From: Thermococcus sp.
Lineage (GTDB): Archaea; Methanobacteriota_B; Thermococci; Thermococcales; Thermococcaceae
Length of the DNA stretch: 64,000 nucleotides
Assembly: GCF_027063845.1 (NCBI RefSeq)
Contig: NZ_JAMOQU010000101.1
Span: 1-64,000 of the forward strand
Direction of reading: 5' to 3'
The position numbers and the translations under genes were made by a program. Shown one piece after another: positions 42,380 to 50,862 of the stretch. Each line of letters begins with the position of its first letter. Within the stretch, counting starts at the first letter, position 1. Below the pieces are notes generated by a model that ran no database searches, had not been told where the DNA came from, and was given only the letters and a program-made list of their open reading frames with translations.

Positions 42380-43206
42380 TGCCAATCGGTGAAAACCTCC
42401 TCGGACAGTTTCGCGGTGTTTATCTTGCCCGGGCGAAGGACGAGGAGATACTCAAGAGGAAGGTCGCGAGCGGTGGGGCGGTAACGGCGCTCCTCTGCTA
42501 CGCCCTCGATAAGGGACTCGTCGATGGAGTCGTGACCTCAAAGAGGGTGAAGGGGTTCGAGGGCAAAGCCGTTGTCGCGCGCAACAAGGAGGAACTGCTT
42601 GAGGCAGCTGGCAACAGCTGGAGCATAGTTCCATTCGCGGCCAGGATAAAGGCGAAGATCGAGGAGGAAGACCTCAAGGAGGTCGCGATAGTCTGCCTGC
42701 CCTGCCAGGCCCAGTTCTTCGGCCAGATGAGGGACTTCCCGATACTCGAGACGGACTTCGGCAACAGGATTAAGTACATAATCAGCCTGTTCTGCATGGG
42801 CACCTTCGCGTTCGAGGCCTTCCTGAACTACCTCCGCGTCCGCTATGGCGTCAGGGCGGAGAACATAAAGAACATCCGCCTGGGAAGGGAGTTCCTGGAG
42901 GTTCACCACAACGGCACGGTTCTCGCGATACCGCTGAAGGAGGCTTTCTCCTACCTCCAGACTGGCTGTCTGGTGTGCACCGACTACACAGGACTGTGGA
43001 GCGACGTCTCGGCTGGATTCGTCGAGAGCGAGCCAGGATGGACGGTACTTATAACGAGAAACGCCCGCGGAGAGGAGCTTGTGAAAGGGGCGGAAAAAGA
43101 GGGCTACATAGAGCTCCGCGACGGTTCCCATGTCCTCGGGGACATTCTGAAGAGGGCGAGGGAAAAGGTTGCCAGGGCGCAGAGGAACATGGCACAGCTA
43201 TTCTGA
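42376..43206 (+). CDS. frhB: F420-reducing-type hydrogenase beta subunit
   Basis: A 276-residue FrhB-family flavoprotein with one [4Fe-4S] cluster. Seen: the N-terminal ASGGAVTALLCYALDKGLVD (about 33-52), conserved cysteines in CLPCQAQF, SLFCMG and TGCLVCTDYTG, and the C-terminal FrhB domain. In methanogens this subunit reduces coenzyme F420; Thermococcales are not known to make F420, so another acceptor is likely. GGAGGTG upstream of ATG 42376. Last gene of the operon; CCCTTTTCTCTTT follows the stop and may end transcription. Confidence 0.92.
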   Translation: MMPIGENLLGQFRGVYLARAKDEEILKRKVASGGAVTALLCYALDKGLVDGVVTSKRVKGFEGKAVVARNKEELLEAAGNSWSIVPFAARIKAKIEEEDLKEVAIVCLPCQAQFFGQMRDFPILETDFGNRIKYIISLFCMGTFAFEAFLNYLRVRYGVRAENIKNIRLGREFLEVHHNGTVLAIPLKEAFSYLQTGCLVCTDYTGLWSDVSAGFVESEPGWTVLITRNARGEELVKGAEKEGYIELRDGSHVLGDILKRAREKVARAQRNMAQLF

Positions 43207-43333
43207 CCCTTTTCTCTTTGATGATTTTACACCCCTCTTGTTGTTAATCTATATTGTTTGCCTCCTACTTGGAAGAATACAAAAGAGTAAAACGGAGAAA
43301 ATTGGGCCTTATTTTAACTGTTCTCCCATATCT

Positions 43334-43377
43334 AAACCTTTGGTTGGAAACTAAGCTGTTAAAAAACCGTTTTAAGC
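43334..43377 (+). promoter_or_regulatory. Promoter of fdh2-mfh2-mnh2 cluster with SurR-like site
   Basis: AAACCTTTGGTT (43334-43345) overlaps GTT-GGA-AAC (43343-43351), the core of the SurR consensus GTTn3AACn5GTT; the second GTT comes after six bases (43358-43360) instead of five. BRE/TATA AAAACCGTTTTAAGC (43363-43377) follows and is identical to that of mbhA (60313-60327). A start near 43397 gives a roughly 74-nt leader. A second TATA-like CTATAAAAAT is at 43441-43450. Confidence 0.55.
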
Positions 43378-43470
43378 AAAAACACGAAGCTGATTCTGAA
43401 GGAAAACATGGACATCTAGGTAATAGATGAGCATTGATGACTATAAAAATACATAAAGGGGGTGTTCCCG

Positions 43471-45603
43471 TTGGAAGAAAAGCTCGTACCGGTCGTTTGT
43501 CCGTACTGCGGGGTTGGGTGCAGGCTGTACATAAAAAGCCTTGACGGCTACCCGCGGGGAATCGAGTACGCAAAGGACATACCGGGCATCTCAAACGAGA
43601 ACGGAAAGCTCTGTCCGAAGGGCAACGCCGTTCTCGAGTACCTCCTGGCGAAGGACAGGCTCAAGAAGCCTCTGAAGGCAACGGAGCAGGGCAAGTTCGT
43701 CGAGATAAGCTGGAGCGAGGCCATAAAGGAGGTCGCCGAGAGGCTTAGGGCCTACTCCAAGGACGACCCCAACGCGATGATGTTCTTCGGTTCCGCGAGA
43801 ACCTTCAACGAGCCCAACTACCTCATCCAGAAGCTGGCCAGAATGCTCGGAACGAACAACGTTGACCACTGTGCTCGCTTGTGCCACTCCTCAACGGTCT
43901 CCGGCCTGAAGGCCGTCTTTGGCGCTGGGGCGATGACCAACACCTACAAGGACATCGAGGAGGCGAACGTAATCTTCATCATAGGCCACAACTACGCCGA
44001 GACCCACCCGGTTGGCTTCCGCTACGTTCTAAAGGCCAAGGAGAGGGGCGCAAAGGTCATCGTCGCCGACCCGAGGTTCACGAGGACGGCGTGGTTCGCG
44101 GACATATTCCTCCAGCACTATCCAGGAACCGACATAGCGCTTCTCAACGGCATGATGCACGTCATCATCAAGGAGAACCTCTACGACGAGGACTTCGTGA
44201 TGAGAAGGTGCGTCGGCTTCGACGAGCTGGCAAGAACCGTCGAGAAGTTCACACCAGAATACGTTGAGAAGATAACCGGCGTTCCGGCCGAGCTCATAGT
44301 CCAGGCCGCGAGAACCTTCGCAACCGCTGGAAAGGGTGTCATAACCTGGGCGATGGGCCTGACCCAGCACACCCACGGCCACGACAACGTCAGGTTGGCC
44401 GCAACGCTCTCGGCAATATGTGGCTACCAGGGGAAGGAGGGCTGTGGAGTCTCGCCGATGCGCGGTCAGAACAACGTCCAGGGCGCGTGCGACCTCGGAG
44501 TCCTCCCGAACGTCTTCCCCGGTTACCAGGCAGTTACCGACCCCGAGAAGAGGAAGTTCTTTGAGGAGTTCTGGGGCGTCGAGCTGAGCGGTGAAGTCGG
44601 CCTCACCGTCATCGAAGCGGCCCACGCCATAGAGAAGGGCAAGGTGAAGGCCTACTACATCATGGGCGAGAACCCGGTCATAAGCGACGCCAACACGAAC
44701 CACGTTCTCAAAGCCCTCCAGAAGCTTGAGTTCATGGTCGTCCAGGACATAGTGCCAACTCCAACGATGGAGTTCGCCGACATAGTCCTGCCAGCGGCCG
44801 CGATGCTTGAGAACGAGGGTTCCCTCACCAACACGGAAAGGAGGGTGCAGTGGAGCTTCCAGGCGCTGAACCCGCCAGGTGAAGCTAGGCCCGACTGGTG
44901 GATAGTGAGCGAAATCGGAAAGGCCGCAGGGTTCTCCGGAGACGGGGCGAGAGGATTCAGGTACACCTCCCCTGAGGACATTCTCAGGGAAATCAACGCG
45001 TGCACGCCTCAGTACGGGGGCATAACGCCCGAGAGGCTCAAGAGCAACCTGGCCGGAATCCACTGGCCGTGTCCGAGCGAAGACCATCCTGGAACGAGGG
45101 TTCTCTACAAGGAGAGGTTCCTGACTCCAGACGGAAAAGCCCACCTCGCGGCGGTTGACTACAGGGGGCCAGCTGAGGTGCCGGACGAGGAGTACCCGTT
45201 CCTGCTCACCACGGTAAGGTACGTCGGCCACTACCACACGCTCACGATGACGGGAAGGAGCAAGGCCCTTGTCAAGCGCTGGCCAGAGCCCTTGGCCGAG
45301 ATACACCCAGAGGACGCCGAAAGGCTCGGCATAAAGACCGGCGACTGGATAAAGATAGAGACGAAGAGAGGTGCTTACCCGGTCAGGGCCAAGGTCACCA
45401 GGACCGTCAAGAAGGGGGTAATAGCGGTTCCCTGGCACTGGGGGGCAAACGTCCTCACCAACGACGCCCTCGACCCGGTCTCAAAGATACCCGAAACCAA
45501 GGCCTGCGCCTGCAGAATAGCGAAGATAAGCGAAGAGGAAGCGAGGGAGCTGATGAAGGCCGTTCCAAAGGTTATACCCGAGTTTGAGGTCGTGAAGGGG
45601 TGA
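43471..45603 (+). CDS. fdhA: Formate dehydrogenase catalytic subunit (Mo/W-bis-MGD, Cys type)
   Basis: A 710-residue formate dehydrogenase alpha subunit that oxidises formate to CO2. Seen: the N-terminal [4Fe-4S] motif CPYCGVGCRLYI with a fourth Cys in GKLCPKGN, the active-site block CARLCHSSTVSG with Cys138 where the E. coli enzyme has selenocysteine and His139 beside it, GQNNVQGACDLG, and a C-terminal molydopterin-binding barrel (TGDWIKIETKRG). TTG 43471 is six bases after GGGGGTG; GTG 43462 is inside that site. First of 18 genes matching the known formate-to-H2 locus of T. onnurineus. Confidence 0.95.
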   Translation: MEEKLVPVVCPYCGVGCRLYIKSLDGYPRGIEYAKDIPGISNENGKLCPKGNAVLEYLLAKDRLKKPLKATEQGKFVEISWSEAIKEVAERLRAYSKDDPNAMMFFGSARTFNEPNYLIQKLARMLGTNNVDHCARLCHSSTVSGLKAVFGAGAMTNTYKDIEEANVIFIIGHNYAETHPVGFRYVLKAKERGAKVIVADPRFTRTAWFADIFLQHYPGTDIALLNGMMHVIIKENLYDEDFVMRRCVGFDELARTVEKFTPEYVEKITGVPAELIVQAARTFATAGKGVITWAMGLTQHTHGHDNVRLAATLSAICGYQGKEGCGVSPMRGQNNVQGACDLGVLPNVFPGYQAVTDPEKRKFFEEFWGVELSGEVGLTVIEAAHAIEKGKVKAYYIMGENPVISDANTNHVLKALQKLEFMVVQDIVPTPTMEFADIVLPAAAMLENEGSLTNTERRVQWSFQALNPPGEARPDWWIVSEIGKAAGFSGDGARGFRYTSPEDILREINACTPQYGGITPERLKSNLAGIHWPCPSEDHPGTRVLYKERFLTPDGKAHLAAVDYRGPAEVPDEEYPFLLTTVRYVGHYHTLTMTGRSKALVKRWPEPLAEIHPEDAERLGIKTGDWIKIETKRGAYPVRAKVTRTVKKGVIAVPWHWGANVLTNDALDPVSKIPETKACACRIAKISEEEARELMKAVPKVIPEFEVVKG

Positions 45604-45608
45604 TTTGA

Positions 45609-46109
45609 ATGGCCAGGAAGACCATCTTTATCGATTTTTCAAAGTGCATTGAGTGCCGCGCCTGTGAGGTCGCCTGTGAGAGAGAGCACAACGGCAGGTC
45701 GTTCATCAACGTCTTCGAGTGGCAGGAAATGGCCGCTATGGCCCTCAACTGCCGCCACTGTGAGAAGGCCCCGTGTGTCGAGGTCTGTCCCACCAACGCC
45801 CTCTACCGCGACGAGGATGGAGCAGTCCTGCTCGCTCCGCAGAAGTGTATCGGCTGTCTCATGTGTGGCATAGTCTGCCCCTTCGGAATCCCAGAGCTCG
45901 ACGTACTCGACAAGATAATGATGAAGTGCGACCTCTGCTCCCACAGGAGGGCCGAAGGAAAGCTCCCGGCCTGTGTAGAGACCTGCCCGACCGACGCGCT
46001 CCTCTTCGGGGACTTCAACGATATACAGCGGATGAGGAGAAGGGAATTCACGGAGAAAGCGATAGAGATAGCCAAGAAGGGGGAGAGAATCTCCCTGAGA
46101 GCCCTCTGA
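45609..46109 (+). CDS. HycB-type 4x[4Fe-4S] subunit of formate dehydrogenase
   Basis: A 166-residue polyferredoxin linking FdhA to the membrane hydrogenase. Four cysteine groups: CIECRACEVACE, CRHCEKAPCVEVCP, CIGCLMCGIVCPFG and CDLCSHRRAEGKLPACVETCP. It is clearly related to the product of 39844-40347. ATG 45609 follows GGGGTGATTTGA, which contains the fdhA stop. In E. coli, HycB does this job in formate hydrogenlyase. The C-terminal about 25 residues are charged and helical. Confidence 0.92.
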   Translation: MARKTIFIDFSKCIECRACEVACEREHNGRSFINVFEWQEMAAMALNCRHCEKAPCVEVCPTNALYRDEDGAVLLAPQKCIGCLMCGIVCPFGIPELDVLDKIMMKCDLCSHRRAEGKLPACVETCPTDALLFGDFNDIQRMRRREFTEKAIEIAKKGERISLRAL

Positions 46110-46119
46110 GGTGGTGGGC

Positions 46120-47562
46120 ATGGAAGAACTTTTCCTTCTTTCCTTCTCAATTCCTCTCGCCGCGGGGCTTATGCTGTTCAAACTCGATGGTAAGCGGGCG
46201 GATTATTTCATGCTCATCACTGTCATCATCACAACCCTCCTCAACGTCCTCGGGGTTTACGAGTTCTGCTCCTCTGGAATGAAAACCATCCATAAGGCCC
46301 TGCTGACCTCAAAAAGCCTGGGCGAGGTTTACGGCGTTTTGATAGACCCGATGAGCGTTGCGGTCGGCCTTGTGGTATCAACGGCGGGCTTGCTCTTCAT
46401 GCTGTACGCGGTTGATTACATGAGCCCGAACAACAGGGAACATCCCGTTTACGAGGGTAAGGGACGCTTTTACGCCTGGATGGTGCTCTTCATAGGCGCG
46501 ACCCTTGCCTTCGTGTACTCGTCGTCGGTTCTCCAGTTGCTGATATTCTTCGAGATAATGAGCCTCGCCTGCTGGGGTGTCGTGAGCTACTACGGAAGCA
46601 AGGAGGCCAAGCGGTCCGCTTACAAGGCCTTCATCGTCACTAACTTCGGCGCGATGATAGGTCTCTACACTGCCGTTGGCGTTGGAATTACACACCTCCA
46701 CAATCTGAGCCTCTTCGCCTACTCCTCCCTCGAGAGCCATTTGAAGCTGATTGTGTTCCTGGCCGTTGTTATAGCGGCCTTCACGAAGAGCGCCCAGTTC
46801 CCCTTCTACTCATGGCTACCTGATGCGATGGTTGCCCCAACACCAGCGAGCGCCTTCCTTCACGGCGCGGCGATGGTCGAGATGGGTGTCTTCCTCCTCG
46901 CGAGATTCATCCAGTTCATGCAACCGATTCCGAGGGAAGGCTTCTACGTCATGGCGGGCCTGATAATAGCCACCCAGCTAATCTGCATCCTCATGTATCC
47001 CTTCCAGAGGGATGCGAAAAGGCTCTTGGCCTATTCAACGATAGCCGAATCTGGCTTGATGTACGTCGCCCTCGCAACGGCCGTCCTCGGCATGGAGAGC
47101 GGTCTTCAGGCCTCGGTCTTCCAGCTCTTCAACCACGCCTACATCAAGGGCTTAGCATTCCTCACCGCTGGAACCTTCAGCTACGCCCTCGGAACCCTTG
47201 AGATGGACAGGATAAGGGGACTAATCAAATCCCCGGTGGTCGGCTACGGCTGGACCTTTGCGCTCCTCGGTTTGGCTGGCGTCCCGCCTTTCGGCGTGTT
47301 CTTTGGAAAGCTCGGCATACTCAGCAACGCGAACGCAATGAGGGAGAGCATGCTCGTCCTGGCTATGTTCGCCCTCCTCCTGCTGGACTCGGCGGTGTTT
47401 CTCATGGTGTCGCTGAAGAGGGTGCACTCGATGGTCTTCAGCGAAGGCAACGAGAGAGTCGAGATAACGCCACTGATGAAGGTCGTGATGGTAATCCTGC
47501 TGATACTGGCGATAATAGCCCCGTACATAGCCTACCCGCTGGTCGCTAAGGTGGGGTGGTGA
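46120..47562 (+). CDS. Antiporter-like membrane subunit 1 of formate hydrogenlyase (HyfB/MrpD family)
   Basis: A 480-residue, about 14-span proton-pumping-type subunit related to NuoL/M/N and MrpD. Seen: FFEIMSLACWGVVSYYG with the key membrane glutamate, the discontinuous-helix motif TKSAQFPFYSWLPDAM, and ASAFLHGAAMVEMGVFLLAR. These Lys and Glu residues carry ions across the membrane in relatives. ATG 46120 follows GAGGTGGT; GTG 46111 is within that site. First of three such subunits in the cluster; stop overlaps the site for the next gene. Confidence 0.9.
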   Translation: MEELFLLSFSIPLAAGLMLFKLDGKRADYFMLITVIITTLLNVLGVYEFCSSGMKTIHKALLTSKSLGEVYGVLIDPMSVAVGLVVSTAGLLFMLYAVDYMSPNNREHPVYEGKGRFYAWMVLFIGATLAFVYSSSVLQLLIFFEIMSLACWGVVSYYGSKEAKRSAYKAFIVTNFGAMIGLYTAVGVGITHLHNLSLFAYSSLESHLKLIVFLAVVIAAFTKSAQFPFYSWLPDAMVAPTPASAFLHGAAMVEMGVFLLARFIQFMQPIPREGFYVMAGLIIATQLICILMYPFQRDAKRLLAYSTIAESGLMYVALATAVLGMESGLQASVFQLFNHAYIKGLAFLTAGTFSYALGTLEMDRIRGLIKSPVVGYGWTFALLGLAGVPPFGVFFGKLGILSNANAMRESMLVLAMFALLLLDSAVFLMVSLKRVHSMVFSEGNERVEITPLMKVVMVILLILAIIAPYIAYPLVAKVGW

Positions 47563-47564
47563 GG

Positions 47565-48779
47565 ATGTTCGAGGTGACGCTTACCTTCTCACTCGACAGG
47601 ATTTCAGTCCTCTTCGCGCTGAACGTCGCGATACTCGGAATAGCGGCGCTGATAGGGTCGTTGAAGTACATGGGAATCTACCGCTTCAAGCCGAAGATAC
47701 CCTACTACCCGACCCTGTTCATCTTCATAGCCGCAATGCTACTCATCCCGATGGTTCAGGACTGGCTGAGCTTCCTCTTCCTCTGGGAGATAATGACGCT
47801 CGCCTCGTACTTCCTCATAATCTACGACTGGCCCGAGGAGAACGTCAAGAGGGCAGGATGGAAGTACTTCGTAACGATGCACCTCTTCGACACCTCACCG
47901 CTCATGCTCGCGGTCACGCTCTACTACGCCGGCCAGGGCACCTTCAACTTCGGCCCGATAAGCGAGTACAAAACTGCCATAGTTGCCCTCTTCCTCTTCG
48001 GATTCGCAGCCAAGGCAGGCCTCTTCCCGCTCCACTTCTGGCTACCTGACGCCCACCCGGCCGCCCCAAGTCCCGTCTCAGCTTTGATGAGCGGTGCGAT
48101 GGTAGAGCTCGGCATCTACGGGAGCATAAGAGTCCTGGATGCGGTGAACTGGAGCGTTCCTGGCTGGATAGCCTGGCTCGTCGGAGCGATGGCGGTCTTG
48201 AGCATGCTTTCAGCAATAATAACCTACCCGCACCAGACGGACGTTAAGAGGCTCTTCGCCTGGTCTACGATAGACAACATCGGCTGGATGTACGCATTCC
48301 TCCTCGCCGGATTACTCGGAGTTGCGGGAATCGAGAAGGGGGTGAGCTACTACGTTCTGGCTCACGGCCTTGCCAAGGGGGCCGCTTTCCTGACGACTGG
48401 TGCACTACTCTACGTCTTCGGCACGAGGAACCTGGACGAGATGAAAGGCATGATAAACTCCGACCAGACGACGGCAGGGCTCTTGATAGCTTCAATCTTT
48501 GCCCTCGAAGGCGTTCCACCGTTCAACCTGTTCCTCAACAAGGTCGAGGCCATTAAAACGCTCTTCCAAGTCAACGGATGGCTGGCGCTCTTCGTGGGGC
48601 TCGAATGGGTTATAGCGTTCATCATTTTCCTGAGAACAATCCACGTCTACGTGATAAGCGACGGAAAGCCCGAAGTCAAGCGCAAACTGCCGGTTAGCAT
48701 AGCCATAGCCGTGATAATCCTCCTGATTCTCTCGCTCGCGAGCCAGTTCGTGTGCAACCACGTGTGGACGGGGTGGTGA
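47565..48779 (+). CDS. Antiporter-like membrane subunit 2 of formate hydrogenlyase
   Basis: A 404-residue NuoL/MrpD-family membrane subunit. Seen: FLWEIMTLASYFLIIY with the conserved glutamate, KAGLFPLHFWLPDAHPAAPS (about 149-168), SALMSGAMVELGIYG and DVKRLFAWSTIDNIGWMYAF. It is about 75 residues shorter than its two neighbours, lacking part of the N-terminal spans. ATG 47565 follows GGGGTGGTGAGG, which overlaps the previous stop. Cotranscribed with the whole hydrogenase module. Confidence 0.9.
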   Translation: MFEVTLTFSLDRISVLFALNVAILGIAALIGSLKYMGIYRFKPKIPYYPTLFIFIAAMLLIPMVQDWLSFLFLWEIMTLASYFLIIYDWPEENVKRAGWKYFVTMHLFDTSPLMLAVTLYYAGQGTFNFGPISEYKTAIVALFLFGFAAKAGLFPLHFWLPDAHPAAPSPVSALMSGAMVELGIYGSIRVLDAVNWSVPGWIAWLVGAMAVLSMLSAIITYPHQTDVKRLFAWSTIDNIGWMYAFLLAGLLGVAGIEKGVSYYVLAHGLAKGAAFLTTGALLYVFGTRNLDEMKGMINSDQTTAGLLIASIFALEGVPPFNLFLNKVEAIKTLFQVNGWLALFVGLEWVIAFIIFLRTIHVYVISDGKPEVKRKLPVSIAIAVIILLILSLASQFVCNHVWTGW

Positions 48780-48781
48780 AA

Positions 48782-50860
48782 ATGAAGGAGCTCTTCACCC
48801 TGACCGTAATCCTGTATCTCCTCTCAATCCTCGCGGTACTCCCGCTAAGGAAGAACTACAGGGCGTCAATAACAGTGGGCCACGTCTTCACTGGGTTAGC
48901 CTCAATCTCGCTCTTGGCCTTCACTGCGATGAGCCTCCCAGAGGCCCTGAAAGGAAAGGCCATCGAGTTCACCTACAACCTCGGGGTTGCAGAAATACCG
49001 TTCCACGTGGACGGTCTCTCGCTCGTCCTCTGCCTCGTCCTCGGAAGCCTTGGGTTAGCGACCTCCATATACTCGCCGAAGTACATGGAGTTCTACGAGC
49101 GCTTCGGAAGGGGCTGGCTCTACGTGGTTCTCTACTCAACCTTCGTCCTTTCGATGGTGCTCATAGTGACGACCTCGAACTTCCTGTGGTTCGTGTTCTT
49201 CTGGGAGGTCATGACCTTCACCTCTTACCTCCTCATGGTCTGGGAGAACGACGAGGAGTACGTCAGAAAAGCTGGATGGAAGTACTTCGTCACCATGCAC
49301 GTCGCGAGCACGCTACCGCTTATAGTGGCCCTCGCCCTGCTCTACGCCAAGGCAGGCTCAATCGAAGGCCTCAACTTCAACAACCTATCAAAACTCCACC
49401 TCGGCCCAATCTACTACCTCCTCTTCCTCCTCGGCTTCGGTAGCAAGGCCGGTGTCGTTCCGCTCCACTTCTGGCTTCCGGATGCACACCCAGCCGCTCC
49501 GAGCAACGTCTCGGCCCTGCTGAGCGGTGCCATGATTAAGGTAGCCGTCTACGGCCTCATCAGGACGACCTGCTTCATACTCGGGCTAAATGAAACCTTC
49601 GGCTACATCGTGGCGATACTCGGAACGGTGACCCTGACGGTCGGAACGCTCTACGCCCTCAAGCAAACCGACGCGAAGAGGCTCTTAGCATACCACTCGG
49701 TGGGTCAGATGGGTTACATCTGGCTTGGAGTCGGAGCGGGCATAGCCCTCATGGCCAAAGGAGGTTCCTATGCCGCCTTCGGAGCGATAGCAATGGCCGC
49801 TGGACTTTACCACCTCGTCAACCACGCGATATTCAAGGGACTCCTCTTCCTTTCAGCGGGTTCAGTCCTCTACAGGACGCACACGAGGGAGCTCAACGTC
49901 CTTGGCGGGCTGGCGAAGCTCATGCCACTGACGGCTCTCTTCACCTTCATAGCGGCCATGTCCATAGCGGGAGAGCCGCCCTTCAACGGCTTCATGAGCA
50001 AGTGGATGATTTACCAGGGGACTTTCCTCTCGGGCGACGGACTGCTCGTCTTCTGCGGTGTGATGGCCCTCTTCATCAGCGCGGCGACGTTGGCCTCTTT
50101 CGTCAAGTTCTACACCACAGCCTTCGGAGGGGTGCCCACCAGGGTAACTGAGAACGCGGAGGAAGTTCCCCCCTCAATGCTCGTCGGAAAGGGCTTCCTC
50201 GCGGCCCTCTGCCTGCTCTTCGGACTCATACCGTCGTCTATAATACCTCTCCTCCTCGCGCCTGGAAAGGTGCTTACCGGTGCTGACCTCTCGGGCTGGA
50301 TATCCACCAAGTACTGGCTCGTGACGATAAAAGCTCCCGGAATGCCGAGCGGTGGCGAGACGTACTTCAACCCCTGGCTCCTCGTCGGCGTGCTCGGCGT
50401 TTTAGCTGGAGCCATGCTCGTCTCTTACCCGAACAGGCCGAAGAAAGTCGTCAAGGTCTGGACGACGGGCGAGCCGGTCAAGATGGAGCACTACAAGCTC
50501 AAAGCAATGCACTACTACGGACCCTTCGAGGAGTACATTCACGGCCTCTACCACAGCGGGGATGTTCTGAGCGAGTGGGGTTCCGGAGTGTGCTCCGCAG
50601 TCGCGGGGGGCTACCTTGCCCTTGGTAAGACACTGCTCAGGTGGGCCGACAAGGTTGGAAGAGGCATCACGAGCGCGGGCAGGTGGTACGTGGAGAATGG
50701 GAAGGAAGTTTACCTCGACGAGGCCGTTGCGTCGCCCTTCGTCCAGCTGGTCAAGGGACTGGCAATAGGACTGGAGGAACTCTCGCTCAACTACAACCTC
50801 CTGCTGGCCGTTGCGGTTGCCGTGCTGGGTCTAATCCTCCTAATCCTCGCGGGGTGGTGA
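48782..50860 (+). CDS. Antiporter-like membrane subunit 3 of formate hydrogenlyase (HyfB/NuoL-like, long)
   Basis: A 692-residue subunit. The core has FWEVMTFTSYLLMVWEN, KAGVVPLHFWLPDAHPAAPS and TDAKRLLAYHSVGQMGYIWL, typical of NuoL-like proton channels. The C-terminal about 150 residues (from VWTTGEPVKMEHYKLKAM) form an extension ending in a last membrane helix (LLAVAVAVLGLILLILAG), like the lateral helix and anchor of HyfB/HycC. This should place it next to the hydrogenase arm. ATG 48782 follows GGGGTGGTGAA. Three such subunits suggest more than one ion path. Confidence 0.92.
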   Translation: MKELFTLTVILYLLSILAVLPLRKNYRASITVGHVFTGLASISLLAFTAMSLPEALKGKAIEFTYNLGVAEIPFHVDGLSLVLCLVLGSLGLATSIYSPKYMEFYERFGRGWLYVVLYSTFVLSMVLIVTTSNFLWFVFFWEVMTFTSYLLMVWENDEEYVRKAGWKYFVTMHVASTLPLIVALALLYAKAGSIEGLNFNNLSKLHLGPIYYLLFLLGFGSKAGVVPLHFWLPDAHPAAPSNVSALLSGAMIKVAVYGLIRTTCFILGLNETFGYIVAILGTVTLTVGTLYALKQTDAKRLLAYHSVGQMGYIWLGVGAGIALMAKGGSYAAFGAIAMAAGLYHLVNHAIFKGLLFLSAGSVLYRTHTRELNVLGGLAKLMPLTALFTFIAAMSIAGEPPFNGFMSKWMIYQGTFLSGDGLLVFCGVMALFISAATLASFVKFYTTAFGGVPTRVTENAEEVPPSMLVGKGFLAALCLLFGLIPSSIIPLLLAPGKVLTGADLSGWISTKYWLVTIKAPGMPSGGETYFNPWLLVGVLGVLAGAMLVSYPNRPKKVVKVWTTGEPVKMEHYKLKAMHYYGPFEEYIHGLYHSGDVLSEWGSGVCSAVAGGYLALGKTLLRWADKVGRGITSAGRWYVENGKEVYLDEAVASPFVQLVKGLAIGLEELSLNYNLLLAVAVAVLGLILLILAGW

Positions 50861-50862
50861 AG

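Noticed and set aside
43207-43470. A small RNA in the 264-bp gap before fdhA, suggested by TTGATGA resembling a C box
   Set aside because: No matching D box at a suitable distance was found; the gap is explained by the promoter, SurR-like site and leader.
44029-45438. A 469-codon open frame on the minus strand opposite fdhA
   Set aside because: It is a mirror of the strongly coding fdhA frame in GC-rich DNA. It has no plausible protein motif and no ribosome site; fdhA has all catalytic motifs.
43471-45603. Selenocysteine in formate dehydrogenase
   Set aside because: The active-site codon is TGC (Cys); there is no in-frame TGA.
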